Below, in pieces: positions 12,428-22,860 of a stretch of 64,000 nt of DNA (positions are counted from its first letter, which is position 1; the number at the start of each line of letters is the position of its first letter). The position numbers and the translations under genes are program-made. The notes beneath the pieces were generated by a model. It saw nothing but the letters and a program-made list of their open reading frames with translations. It searched no databases and had not been told where the DNA came from. The stretch is from assembly GCF_963259705.1 (NCBI RefSeq), contig NC_081850.1:40757167-40821166 (forward strand). The letters are read 5' to 3'. This DNA comes from Myotis daubentonii. Lineage: Eukaryota; Chordata; Mammalia; Chiroptera; Vespertilionidae.

Positions 12428-12619
12428 GCCATAATCTAATTCTTGTTGGACTCAGACACTTTTTGAAAGGGAAGGAAAGTAATTCTAACCTGAGTGTGAG
12501 TGACTCTCTGTCTGAAACAGGGAGTCAGGTCCGTAAGGAACTAGAATGGTGGTCACTGTAGATAAAGTTATAAAGTTCACCCAAAACTTTTAGACTGTTG
12601 TTGCTGGTCAACAGACCTA

Positions 12620-12775
12620 GCTTGAGTAGCAACAGTAAAGCCTGGAAGTCTGTTAGAAATACAGAATCTCATATGTATCTCAGCTCAGGCCTACAGAATC
12701 AATCTGCATTTCAACAAGATCCCTAAGTGATTCACTGGCACATTCAAATACAAGAAGTACTACTCTAGAGTAACT
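12620..12775 (-). mobile_element. MER5A-like hAT relic
   Basis: Motifs AGAAATACAGAATCTCAT, AGAATCAATCTGCATTTCAA and AGATCCCTAAGTGATTCACT are in MER5A order. The element is diverged at both ends and the strand is nominal. Confidence 0.5.
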
Positions 12776-12974
12776 TCTCTCTATTGGTCCACCCGTTTGG
12801 GGGTGTACCACTCAAGTCATTCCTCTCCCTTATCATCCAAATTTCAGTTCTCACAATCAGAGTAAAGAAGGCACTTGTTAGAGACAATCCAGTGAGATAC
12901 AATACTGTTTTTAGTGCTCAGAGGAAATAAAACAAAATCATGTGGGAACGTATTGAATCTTAAATGAGAAGATT

Positions 12975-13120
12975 CAGAATTCATCTTATTCTGTCTTTGC
13001 CACTTAAGAGCTATATGACCTTTAGCAAACCACTTAAGCTCTCTGAGCTCTGGTACCTAAGCTTTAACATGGGAGACTAGTAACATCTTCTCTAGCTCCG
13101 TTCCAGTGCTCAATTATGAA
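12975..13120 (+). repeat. MIR SINE
   Basis: TTGCCACTTAAGAGCTATAT, GACCTTTAGCAAACCACTTA, AGCTCTCTGAGCTCTGG and TAACATGGGAGACTAGTAAC follow the MIR core. Confidence 0.7.
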
Positions 13121-13254
13121 CCTCAAACGACATCAATAGATAAAAGCCGCTTTGAACTGTGCCTAGAAATTCAAGTATTCATTCCACTTATATTGGGAAT
13201 GGAATAACTTTAGAATTCTAGGAATTATCTTGGAAAGAGGAGGGTTAAGACTAA

Positions 13255-13453
13255 GTAGATAATAAGTGCTGGGCACTTTCTACAAATTACCTTCCTTAAT
13301 TCTCACAGCCACTTTCCAAGGCAGTCATTATTATTCCCAATTTACAGACAGGCCAACCGAAACTCAGAGAGATTAGAAGCCTGGCCAGCGTCATATCGTA
13401 AATAAGTGGAAGACCTGGAAATCGAAGCTGAGTTTATCTTGTTAAGCCACTAC
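13255..13453 (-). repeat. MIR SINE, donor of the local duplication
   Basis: GATAATAAGTGCTGGGCAC, CTTAATTCTCACAGCCACTT, TTATTCCCAATTTACAGACA and ACTCAGAGAGATTAGAAG are MIR on the minus strand. Bases 13294-13332 reappear inverted at 14654-14692. Confidence 0.75.
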
Positions 13454-13611
13454 ACCTTGCAGCCATACAGCTATTTGTTCAACTGCTTCCAAATAAAAAG
13501 CAAACAAAAAATATTGCTTCAGTCAGATGCGAGTTAAAAGGAGCTCCCAAATGAGGACAGGGCCACTGCACAATCAGCTTTGTCTTGAACATAAGCCCTG
13601 TCCTGTTTTAA

Positions 13612-14075
13612 GCACTCCCCAGTGGTTTCCCTTAAATAAAATCCACCAGGCAATCTGGCCACAGCCTCTGTCCCCTCTCACCCATTCTCTCCTTTCCTCA
13701 CTTTACTCCACCACATTCGCCTTTTGAACAGACCAAGCTCTTCTTCACGGGATCTTTGCCTGTGCTGTTAGCTCTAGATCTTTGTTTGCCCCCACCCTCC
13801 AGAGCCACCTTATCCTCTGCATGTCTCAGGTTCACCTTAACTGTGCTTTCCTTTAACAGACCTCTAAAACCTCATCGAAAAGAAGCTCTTCCTCTCACAT
13901 TCTCTCAGCTTCTTATTTTCTTCTTTCTAACATTTATAATTTGTGATTAAATTATTCACTTATTTTCTTCCGCATACCATACCACACACCCTCCAAGAAT
14001 ATAAGCTCCATGAGGCAAGAATTAGTCTTCTTGTACCATAAGACTTCACACAAAGCAGTCATTCAATGACGTTAA
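13612..14075 (+). repeat. L2 LINE 3' end
   Basis: AATCCACCAGGCAATCTGGC, a CTTTGCCTGTGCTGTT block, CATGTCTCAGGTTCACCTTA and AATATAAGCTCCATGAGGCA follow the order of the L2 3' region. Ends near TTAAATAAAG. Confidence 0.75.
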
Positions 14076-14279
14076 ATAAAGAAAAGGGAAAATGGAAGAA
14101 ATGGTGAAGAGGAAGGGGTATTTAAACATGTATGTGCCTGAATTTCTTTGTTGTAAGAATTTATAAGGACATAATGGAGCCTAGCTTCATAATATTCAAT
14201 GATTCATAACTTTTCTCTATTAAAAACATATCTTTTGGATGAAAGCTCCAGTTTCAAAAACTTCAAATGGACTTTAGAT

Positions 14280-14371
14280 TATTTTGGGAAAGAAAACATT
14301 TATTTCTTGCTCTTGGTGGACTGAGAGCAATTATTTAGCATATTTTGGGAAAGAAAACATTTATTTCTTCC
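14280..14371 (+). repeat. Short direct duplication, about 30-bp units
   Basis: TATTTTGGGAAAGAAAACAT followed by TTATTTCTT occurs at 14280 and again at 14341, 61 bp apart. Confidence 0.92.
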
Positions 14372-14599
14372 TCCTGGGAACAGCTGAGCAGCAACTGGAG
14401 AGACTCATGGTCATGTCCCCTTCAGTAGTTGGGGATGAACAAGTGAACAGGACAGGATTCCAACAGCTCCATGCCCCAAAGCAGTGACGCTGATCTTAGG
14501 GAAGTCACTTGGTGTGAGGGCTCAGGCTATTAGCAGTCAACGTTTAGTTTTGATTCCTGAAATCCTGGATAAATCCTTGGAACTTTGCTCCAATGTGAT

Positions 14600-14692
14600 C
14601 CTTGCAGCCATACAGCTATTTGTTCAACTGCTTCCAAATAAAAAGCAAACAAAAATAATGACTGCCTTGGAAAGTGGCTGTGAGAATTAAGG
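14600..14692. repeat. Composite local duplication (direct plus inverted)
   Basis: Bases 14600-14655 are identical to 13455-13510 (56 bp, same direction). Bases 14654-14692 are identical to the reverse complement of 13294-13332 (39 bp). The two copied blocks overlap by the two bases AA. Both sources lie within a 217-bp stretch about 1.15 kb to the left. Confidence 0.95.
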
Positions 14693-14829
14693 GAGGTGGG
14701 GCATGACTGTGTAAGAAAGGGTGACAAAAAGACTAGAAGAAAAGGAGAAACAGCTCTAGGAAAGGCAGAGTAAAAAGAAATTCTAGAGAACTGAAAAAAA
14801 GTCAGAAAAATAAATAGGACGAGGGTAGC

Positions 14830-15015
14830 TAATATTAATCAGTCACTTTCCATGTGCCAGGTACTATTTCAAGTGGTTTATGTGCATTAAACTCATTTAA
14901 TGCTTTCATCCACCTTAGGAAAGTGGTACCTTTATTATTCCCATTTTACACAAAAAGAAACCGAGGCAGAGAGAGGTAATATAGTTTGCCCAGTGATCAC
15001 ATAACTTTCAAAGAA
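14830..15015 (-). repeat. MIR SINE
   Basis: CATGTGCCAGGTACTATTTC, CATTAAACTCATTTAATGC, TTATTCCCATTTTACACAAA and CCGAGGCAGAGAGAGGTAAT match MIR in antisense. Confidence 0.75.
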
Positions 15016-17600
15016 GGTCTTCATTTAAAGGCTCAATAAAACGGGTGAGTTGGCAGACGTATGATTCATTTAGAGTTGGAAAGGGGATAAATGAGGATAG
15101 AGATGGGATTCGAGTTTATGTGGATTTATAATGATGTTATTGAGGTTTTAAATTCCAAAAAACCTTTGTATCATTTTAGAAAGTTATTCTTAACTCTGAT
15201 CTCTGTTTTATCCACCCCATCAAAAAGCTAATCAGACTGTACTAGAGAATAAGTCATAAAAAAGATATGCAACAATGACTTCTTTTGTTTAGGGAAAAGC
15301 AGCCTCAAGCTTGAGAGTATGTTGTTCTACTTCTACCATATTTGTAATAATTTTTTTGCTATCCAACCCTGCTTGTCTATTCCCTCCACCTTGCCCCAGA
15401 GACCAATATACTTCTAGTGATAATAAAGAAGGGCATTAACATAGGAAGAGAAAAATAATTCAGAGGTTCGGGGCTGGCCACAGAAGGTACTTTCTCAGAC
15501 ACTATAAAATCCTTGTTTACTTGGTTTGTAACCAGGAAACTTAGTTAATAACCTTCATTTTTTCAACTCCTCTTGCAAGTGCAAATCCAATACAATTCTT
15601 TGGTGGGGCACAGTAAAAAGAAAATGCAAAGGCATTTGAAAAAGCTCACCCATTTAGATTTAATTACATACATAACTGGTGTCCTCCCAAGTGTGAAAAT
15701 GCTGTAACCAATAAATCAGACAATAAAATGCTATCTGAGCAGAACAGATTTATTGAGAAGATGTGTGAGCAATCAAAATTCACTGACTTGCATTGGGTAT
15801 TTTTACCCAGAAAAGTTTTTAGATGCAAGAGCAAATCCTGCTCGTTGAATCTTGCCTTCTTTTGAACACTTAGGTCAGTCATGTTCCCTAAAGGGGTGTT
15901 CTTGTGCAATGACTTTGAAGAGAGCAGATTTCCATCTTAAAAACTGCTCTGTGTTAAAGAATTACTAGATCTGTGTTTGTATGTTAGATTTTCATGACCA
16001 TCTCGTTCGTCTAATACTGTTTCTTACATGCTTAATTAATAACTACTAACTGAAGCTTCATTTAGTAGGAAGAGTATTTTAGATTAAAGTTTCCTTGAGA
16101 TGTACAAGGAGGCTACAAACTTCTGCAAAGCTCAATTTTTAAAAATGAGACATTCAGACTACCAAATATCTCCCCTAATCAGCATAGTAATAAAAATAGA
16201 CTCTTTGTAACATTAAAACATTGCCAGTGATTCTGATCTTTATGAAACCCATTTTTTTTTCAGTGTGCCTTGGATTGAAATTTCTTGTGAATGAACCAAG
16301 TTGGAGTAAGAAATGTGGGAAGGCTCAAGTCTCAAGTCTTGTCATCTTTTGGGCATACTTTTGCCAAGTGTAAATTGTTGGAGGGTATAGACTCACCACA
16401 TTTTAATGCTCCCATTTGGAATAAAATTAAATGAAAAAAAAGTTTCTCCTTTTAATAAAACCTTGTGAAAATAATGCATTAATACACTTTATAGCTGTTG
16501 GTCAATCGTGTTAAAGGCACAATCTGATCTCTGCAGACTTGTTCCTAAGGAAAAGAGCCAGTCAGCGGAGCCACTTCCTCATTTTTTGTACGTGTACAGA
16601 TGAAAATGACCTTAGGATTCACAAAATCATCCATGGTTACAAGTAAGGAAATAAAACATGTAAATAATAGTGAGGCTTTTACTTTATCATTAAATTATAA
16701 TGCTCTTGGGTGGTTTTTTTTTTTTTCATTGACTGATTCAGAAAGCAAAAATGGCTCTGCTTGAGTTGAAATACTTCCTTTCTTCCCTTACTTTCTCCAT
16801 CACAACATAAAGCTAAAGAATTTTGCTTAGACTGGCATTGTTTTTCTATTTCTTTTATTTGTTTGGGAGTTCTAGGCTCTGACAGGAGAGCTGGCATCTG
16901 ACTGTGAAACAGGCTAAGTTTCTTGACTGACTCAAACAAGATCCATTTCCTTATTCTCCCTAGCTGTGGATTTTTAAGTTTGGATCAGACTCCTGCCCTT
17001 GTTTCTCTCTGTATCTATCAGCTAACAAGTACACATCTGCTCCGATGGCAACACACTTTGCTGAAGAAATAAATAAGAATGCCTTCTTTCCCCAAATATG
17101 TTGAATAATGCAAGTCCATTTGAAGTTTTTGAAAGAGGAGCTTTTATTAAATTTATTCAGTACTCAGATTTAAGGTCCTTCGATTTTGACACTCATTAAC
17201 CATATAGACAGATCATGTTACTTCAGCAGGCCGTTTCTCTTTTTTGTTTTGTTTTTATAAATCATTTCCCACTGTTTGTCTCCTTTCAGTTTCTCTAGCA
17301 ACTATATGTTCTCTTATACATGCTGGGCTAGTCTGAAGTTAATAGAACTGCTTAGTAAAGTCCACTGTATCCCAACACAAGAACCTTTCATGCAGAAGAG
17401 AATGCCTTTCCTTAAAAATACTTTTAAGAAATACATATATGAAAAGTGGCCCGATGTGATTTGGAATTCAATAGTTGATCAAGACACTGAACTCAGAACT
17501 GCATTTTGCAAGCCTTTCATTTTTGTATTTGCCAAGGGCCTCTTTACACAAGTTACTTAAATTGACCTTTTATGCTTTAAACAAATGTGGTTTCTAGAAA
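15016..17600. other. Intronic sequence, nothing recognised
   Basis: Intron 1 of ALDH1A1, near exon 1. AT-rich with no assignable repeat or exon. Open frames here are short and unsupported. Confidence 0.6.
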
Positions 17601-17635
17601 CCCGAGGCAAAGCAGCAAACATAAATTGTACTGAC

Positions 17636-17701
17636 CTTCGTATATTGAAACTTCAAATTGGTGAGTGGGGCAGGTAAGTCTGGCATGCCTGAGGACGACA
17701 T
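17636..17701 (-). CDS. ALDH1A1: ALDH1A1 coding exon 1 (22 codons)
   Basis: On the minus strand the ATG at 17701-17699 opens a frame reading MSSSGMPDLPAPLTNLKFQY then TK. It ends at 17636 with AAG followed by a GTCAG donor. This is the N-terminal segment of ALDH1A1, before the first beta strand of the NAD-binding domain. Compared with the human protein as I recall it, the start MSSSG, the PDLP motif and the QYTK end are kept, with substitutions at about five positions. The exon ends in phase 0 and joins exon 2, which begins IFINNEWH. It is too short to be found by ORF length and was recognised by translating the minus strand next to the promoter. The ATG lies about 52 nt downstream of the inferred transcription start. 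Confidence 0.92.
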
Positions 17702-17753
17702 TTCTGGTTCAGCTCCTGAAATACAGGTGACAGGCTCAGCGATTTAGTTCTGA
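17702..17753 (-). other. ALDH1A1: ALDH1A1 5' untranslated region (inferred)
   Basis: These are the roughly 52 bases between the inferred start site and the ATG. The start site comes from placing the CCAAT box at -74/-70, as reported for the human promoter. No upstream ATG is seen in this stretch on the minus strand. Confidence 0.55.
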
Positions 17754-17845
17754 TAGAGCACTTGGCTTTATTTGTTCCTTTTTATCTGCACAGGCTAAGG
17801 TTTATTTGCATACTGGGATATGATTGGATGAACAAACCCGGAGCA
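17754..17845 (-). promoter_or_regulatory. ALDH1A1 core promoter
   Basis: Reading the minus strand toward the gene, the order is: a GGGTTTGTTCA stretch (about 17828-17840) in the position of the retinoic-acid-response region reported for human ALDH1A1; a CCAAT box (17827-17823); an octamer ATGCAAAT (17811-17804); and an ATAAAAA box (17785-17779) that overlaps a GATA-type AGATAA. If CCAAT is at -74/-70, the ATA box falls at -32 and the start at about 17753, so two independent landmarks agree. The motifs are read directly from the sequence. Their roles are carried over from the human gene and are not shown here. There is no CpG island. Confidence 0.75.
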
Positions 17846-19027
17846 AAAAGAAAATGACACTACTTATTTGTAACACCTAGTGCAGGAAGCCCTTGACTTT
17901 TTAAAGTTAAATCCTTAAGAAACCAGCGCTCCAGCCCTGCAGCCGCATCTGGAGACGGGCACTATTTGCAGATGAATTAATTTACAAAGTCCAAACCTGT
18001 GGGAAGAGTTCTCAGCGCAGCTGTTCTGGCCACTAAGGCCAGTTATTATTTTTTTGGCTTCTCATGCTCTTTATGCTCCTGTGAAACTTTCCGTTCTCTG
18101 ACAGACTTGGAATCAGAGGATTTGAGGATTGAGAGTCTAAACCGGCACTTGCTCTCAGCACAAGCTGGTGAGGAGAGGACCCTGGCCAGGTGTCTTCAGG
18201 TCAATGTTGTCAGGGAGAAAGGGTGCTGTTTGGGGAAGAAAGGCCCTCTATGTAGACCCTATCCCAAGTCAGCTTTAAAAACAATTATACCAATCAAGTG
18301 AATTTTAACTGCTGGGGAAGTAGACCTACTGTCATTTCAGAAGCTCTAAATTATCTTCATTTTACATATGGGAACAGAAAAATCTGCAGGATTTTTAGGG
18401 AACTCAGAGTGTGCTGTCTGTCATACAAGGTCACCACAGCAGCCATATGGTCTGTAAAAACTCACTGAAAATGAAAGTAACCTCTGATTCTGGAAGTTGA
18501 CTATATTTATCAATCATTGATCCAGGCAATTGTACAAGGAGTAAACATAAACAGGACTTTCACATAACTCAAGTTCTTAAAATTAATAGTTCAAACTGGA
18601 AACATTAAAAAAAGGGACACATTTTTTTAACTGTACTACCCCCGTTTTAAGTACAATACTTAATTGTTTACAGTAGGAAGAGACAGAAAACTTTGGATGC
18701 TCTCAATTCTGATTACTAAGAATTCAGGGGTGTTTTTTTTTGTTTTGTTTTCTCCAGTGAAAATTGCCAGCTCCCCCAAATATGGGATTTTGGTAGGGAA
18801 ACATAGGCTCATTGACTAGTTACTCTTAACCAGGTGCTGCAGCCTTGCTTGCTCTTTCCATCCTTACTTGGTTTTCCATTTTACAGACAGACAGAGGGTA
18901 ACTTGTTTGCTTATGATCACAGACGTAGTAAGTACAAGACAAGAATTTCATTTCCCAGAGAATTGGCTGTTTTGATTCTCAAAGGGAAGAGTCACCCTCA
19001 CAGGCACTTAAACTTGGCCTTTTATTC

Positions 19028-19238
19028 ATTTAAGACAGGAGCCAGAAAACTTTTTCTGGGAAGGGACAGATAATATATTTAGCTTCCTAGGCGAGATAGT
19101 TTCTGTTGTAACTTACTTAGAGTCTGCATGAAAGAGACTATAGGCAATAGATACATTAATGGCTGTAGATTTTTTCAATACGATTTTATTTACAAAAAAG
19201 GGAGGCAGGCCAGACCTGCTGCATGGTCCAGCCCCCTA
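19028..19238 (+). mobile_element. Degraded hAT-Charlie element (MER58-like)
   Basis: Same order of motifs as the element at 33604 (CCAGAAAACTTTTTCTG, AGTTTCTGTTG, ACGATTTTATTTACAAAA, GGCAGGCCAGAC), but far more diverged. Confidence 0.5.
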
Positions 19239-20480
19239 GATCTTAAGGCAACTGTCCCCAGGGCTCTTGCCTCCTGTGCCTCATGCTTGAAGACCAAATA
19301 GAACCTTCTGTGTCATTTCAACATTTTTTCTCTTTCTCCCTCTCTTGCTCTCAATTTCTTTCTTCTTCCTTTTTGGAAAATTGAATTGTTTTCTCTTTTA
19401 AAAATGTGTTTTGAGTTAAATGCACAATTACACAACAGCTGTTACATAACTTGCGGATTGGTGCTCCAGCCATGCCCAGACAGCTGTGTTTTGCTGCTTT
19501 CTTCTGCTCTCAGTCTAACAGTTGTTTGTGGATTCAAACACTGGTTTATTTGATGTCCAGGCAGTGAAAGCTCAAAGCTTTATAACACACTTGGCATGTC
19601 ATCTCACTACTCATACACTCATCCTTGATCATATTTTATTGAAGAATTACATAAGAACAGGTCCTTTTATACCAGACACTACTGAAGGCAGGTAAAAGGT
19701 GCAGCTTTGGGAACAGGTTACAACACCTGCCCATTTAATTTCAACAAATATTTACCAAGTATCTTTTTGTGGGGAATGCATTGTGATTAGAGTATCAGGA
19801 ACTCTTTAACCTTAATCTTACTTGAAGGGCAGATCTTTCCTGCCCAGAAAACCACAGGGCCTGAGATCTCTAATTTTGAGGTAAGCTTTGCCCTGCCCCT
19901 AGAACTCGTCTTGAAAGAATATAATATTCCTGGGAATGGTTGCACGGATAAAAGTCTTTATCAGACCACTTCCCTCTCTTACGGAAGGAAAATGGCTTTG
20001 GTGAGAGCACAGGGGCCAAAGAGGCACACCTCAAGACTAGACCTAGAGTTGTGTATTTTGATTACAAAATATCATGCAGGGGAGGATGAGCTGGAACTGT
20101 ACTTGGGGGTAACAGACAAAAGATGTTTTCTCTTCCTTTCCTTCTTAGGAAGTAGAAGCATAGTTTATTCTTTTCTTGAATATGATTTCTTCCAGCTCTT
20201 TGTGAAAACTGTCATTATACAAAGATGTGTATAGACCATGGCTTCAAGCATTGCTAAAACTACTGTCTCATTTTACAATGAATCTCTCCAGAACTCCACT
20301 CATATCTGAGTCGCTGAAAGGATAATGGAGCCTAACCTGCTCCCACCCATATGAGTAACTGCAATAAAAACCACTCAGATTTGTTAACAAACATAATTGG
20401 ATGGTGAAATAAAAATAGCATCTTTTCACATGTTCCATTTTCAAAATTCAGGGTCAATTTGTTGGAACTAAACTTCTTTT

Positions 20481-20516
20481 GCTCAGTGATATCCCCCCTC
20501 CTGGATATCACTGAGC
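20481..20516. other. Perfect 14-bp stem hairpin
   Basis: GCTCAGTGATATCC (20481-20494), 8-base loop CCCCTCCT, GGATATCACTGAGC (20503-20516). It is not part of any repeat I recognise. Confidence 0.95.
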
Positions 20517-20943
20517 CTTCAGTGTTGCCTTAAGCATGGCTGTGTGAGTCTGCCGGTTGGTTAACTCTTTGCTTTTAATCACTGGAGTTTTTATCAGACA
20601 CCACATTGTTCATATGCCTATTTAGGTTTTAATAATTTGGAAAATGTGGGCCTTGTGAGTGGTGAGAGATTATATGCTCGGTTGGCAAGCTGGTGTTACA
20701 AACGAAGGAGAAAGGCAGTGTCTGACTATGTGAACATGTGACTGTGGGCTAATTTCTGCTCATCTGCCATTCTTATCCAATTAGCAATATTTTCTCACCT
20801 CTGATTCTTCTGCTTTTCACATATCCTATCATTGTTTTCTCTTTGTATTCATTATTTAGATATGGCAAATGCCCCTCTTATTTGGTACAATCAGGACACT
20901 AATTAGTCATCAAAAGAAAGAGTAGATTAAAACCTCTATAAGG

Positions 20944-21160
20944 CCGAAACTGGTTTGGCTCAGTGGATAGAGCGTCGGCCTGCGGACTGAAAGGTCCCAG
21001 GTTCGATTCCGGTCAAGGGCATCTACCTGGGTTGCGGGCATATCCCCAGTGGGAGATGTACAGGAGGCAGCTGATCGATGTTTCTCTCTCATCGATGTTT
21101 CTGACTCTCTATCTCTCTCCCTTCCTCTCTGTAAAAAATCAATAAAATATATTTTAAAAA
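20944..21160 (+). mobile_element. Ves SINE, young
   Basis: Near-complete Ves with clear box A/B regions (GTGGATAGAGCGTCGGCC, GGTTCGATTCCGGTCAAG). Perfect 15-bp duplication AAAACCTCTATAAGG at 20929-20943 and 21161-21175. Confidence 0.94.
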
Positions 21161-21739
21161 AAAACCTCTATAAGGTAAGTAATTTTAGTTTAAATACATT
21201 TTGCTAAACTTTATGGACCAAAGCCATTTCTTGGAACTGGGTCTGTTGCAGGAGGTTGAGATAACCTTGCATAAATAGTGTTCACAGTGTGTTTCTTTCC
21301 TCAAAGTGGAGAGAGAAATTGAAGACACTAAAGGAATCTTTGAGGTAGTCTGAATGTAGACTACTTTGAAATCTTTATGATATTTCCCATATATTTTAAC
21401 AATTGTATGCACACATTACATAGCAACTTGATGAGATTGAATGTTTGCATAGTACTCAGTTGTTTTTATAGAAATAACTCTCCGTTTCTCCTAATAAATC
21501 TACAATTTAAATAACATTTAATTATACCATGTCAGTGAAGTACTAGGTTTATGTAAATGACCAAGGTTTGAAGCAAAGATATTTGACTGTTGGTAAGCAG
21601 AGGAAACTGCCCTAAGCTGAACCATAGACATAACTATCAGTAGAACTAATGTTTTTTTTTGTTGTTTGCTGTTTACTATTTTTTTAAAAAAACTTTTAAA
21701 AGTCAGATATACCATATTTGGAATACTATTTACATCTCA

Positions 21740-21880
21740 ATAAATAGTTATAAAATGAACAAAAGAAAATAACCATCACTTTGGTCAAAGAATAGAAAAA
21801 TATCAGCACCCCAAACCCATTTTGTGTATCCTCCCCATCACTATCCCCTTCTTCCTCACCCTAAATGATCTATTTTTACA
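21740..21880 (-). mobile_element. L1M 3' fragment, antisense
   Basis: CTTTGGTCAAAGAATAG, ATCAGCACCCCAAACCC and a C/T-rich stretch resemble antisense L1M 3' UTR. Confidence 0.45.
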
Positions 21881-22069
21881 AAGAAAATTCAGAGATACAA
21901 GTTAATCTGGTAAATGAGTTAAGTCATGGGTGAAGGTAAAGAAAGTTTCACAAAGAGTACTCCCCAACCCAGTAAACATAAATAGTAAGTGCAAAATAAG
22001 TCGCAATGAGTTAGCATTTTTATGAGTAAAGGGGCACTTTTTCATCCCAACCACAGTACATATTTAATT

Positions 22070-22400
22070 GTAGAGAAATGGCCCTTATCCTACAGTGTTG
22101 GTCAGAGCTTAATAGCACTTGGCAAATTATATCAAAATATAAAAAAATGTTCAAACCCTTAATCCAGGTATTCTACTTCTAGAAATTAATTTTAAAGAAA
22201 CAATAAAATATGTGTAAATTATCTTTAATATAATGTTATTTACAAAATAGAAAAATACCAAATGATTGATAAATCATGATTTAGAAAAAAAGAGAAGGGA
22301 ACAAATACTTAAGGACCTGGACCTGGTAAGCTTTTGTGATATATTGTGAGTTATTTTTTTTTTTAAGCAGCTTATAAAACTGTGTGGAGGCATCCTAATA
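22070..22400 (+). mobile_element. Ancient L1M ORF2/3' fragment
   Basis: A decayed form of the ORF2 C-terminal stretch: CTTAATCCAGGTATTCTACT, TCTAGAAATTAATTTTAAAG and TATTTACAAAATAG in order. No frame survives. Confidence 0.55.
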
Positions 22401-22534
22401 AATTGTGTTCCAAAATCTGCAATTTGGCTTTGACCTCAGCTTTAGCATTTGGAAAGTGAAATAGCTGAATTTTGACTTCAGTGTCATTTTTGGCACCCTG
22501 AATTTATCCATGGTCAAAATGCTTCTGTCCCCTC

Positions 22535-22853
22535 TCTCTATATATGCCTAAACGACCGTTGAACAGCTGACTATTTGACCGGCCGACCAGTAGCTATGAC
22601 AAGCACTGACCACTGGGGGAAAGAAGCTCAACACAGGAGCTGCCAAGCTGTAATGACTTGGCAGCTGCAGTTCTTGGGTAACGCGCCTGGAACCAGAGAG
22701 GAGGGAGCCCGATTCCGGGGTGCGTCATCTGAGAACTGCCCTCTCACAATCCAGGACCCCTCGGGGGATGTCGGAGAGCTGGTTTTGGCCGGATCCCCAC
22801 AGGCCAGGCCGAGGGACCCCACCAGTGTGCGAATCCATGCACCGGGCCTCTAG
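22535..22853 (+). mobile_element. HeliBat-type nonautonomous Helitron
   Basis: The 5' end is TC-CTATATAT-like (about 22535). The interior is GC-rich and contains GACCGGCCGACCAGTAGCTA and CACTGACCAC. The 3' end is ATGCACCGGGCCTCTAG followed by T. Helitrons insert between A and T, start TC and end CTRR after a small hairpin; here GTGC..GCAC stem bases (22827-22842) precede the end. HeliBat elements are specific to vesper bats. The ORFs inside are not RepHel. Confidence 0.8.
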
Positions 22854-22860
22854 TATTTTA

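Larger units (their letters stand above)
4377..17635 (-). other. ALDH1A1 intron 1
   Basis: Intron of about 13.3 kb with GT (minus strand 17635-17634) and AG ends. Most of it is AT-rich, with the repeats listed separately: Ves SINEs, a possible solo LTR, a Tigger-type element, L2 and MIR, and a rearranged patch at 14.28-14.70 kb. No other exon was recognised. Confidence 0.9.
4272..17753 (-). other. ALDH1A1: ALDH1A1 gene, 5' portion (exon 1, intron 1, exon 2)
   Basis: This is the transcribed 5' part of the gene for cytosolic retinaldehyde dehydrogenase 1, which oxidises retinal to retinoic acid with NAD+. Two coding exons are visible, giving residues 1-22 and 23-57 of the protein. The transcription start near 17753 is inferred from promoter spacing. 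The gene runs leftward and continues off the window: I found no exon 3 (expected to encode residues after the GD dipeptide) on the minus strand of 1-4271. ALDH1A1 was chosen over ALDH1A2 and ALDH1A3 because exon 2 reads [16 protein letters not shown] and exon 1 starts MSSSG, both typical of ALDH1A1. The catalytic Cys and Glu lie in exons outside this window. Confidence 0.93.
17846..20900. other. Upstream flank of ALDH1A1, no gene recognised
   Basis: Apart from the hAT relic at 19028 and the hairpin at 20481, this is unique-looking sequence that may hold distal ALDH1A1 control elements. No coding signal was supported. Confidence 0.5.

Noticed and set aside
20963..21145. tRNA-like box A/B sequences in several places
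   Set aside because: They belong to Ves SINEs (A tails, target duplications, CT-rich 3' parts), not functional tRNA genes.
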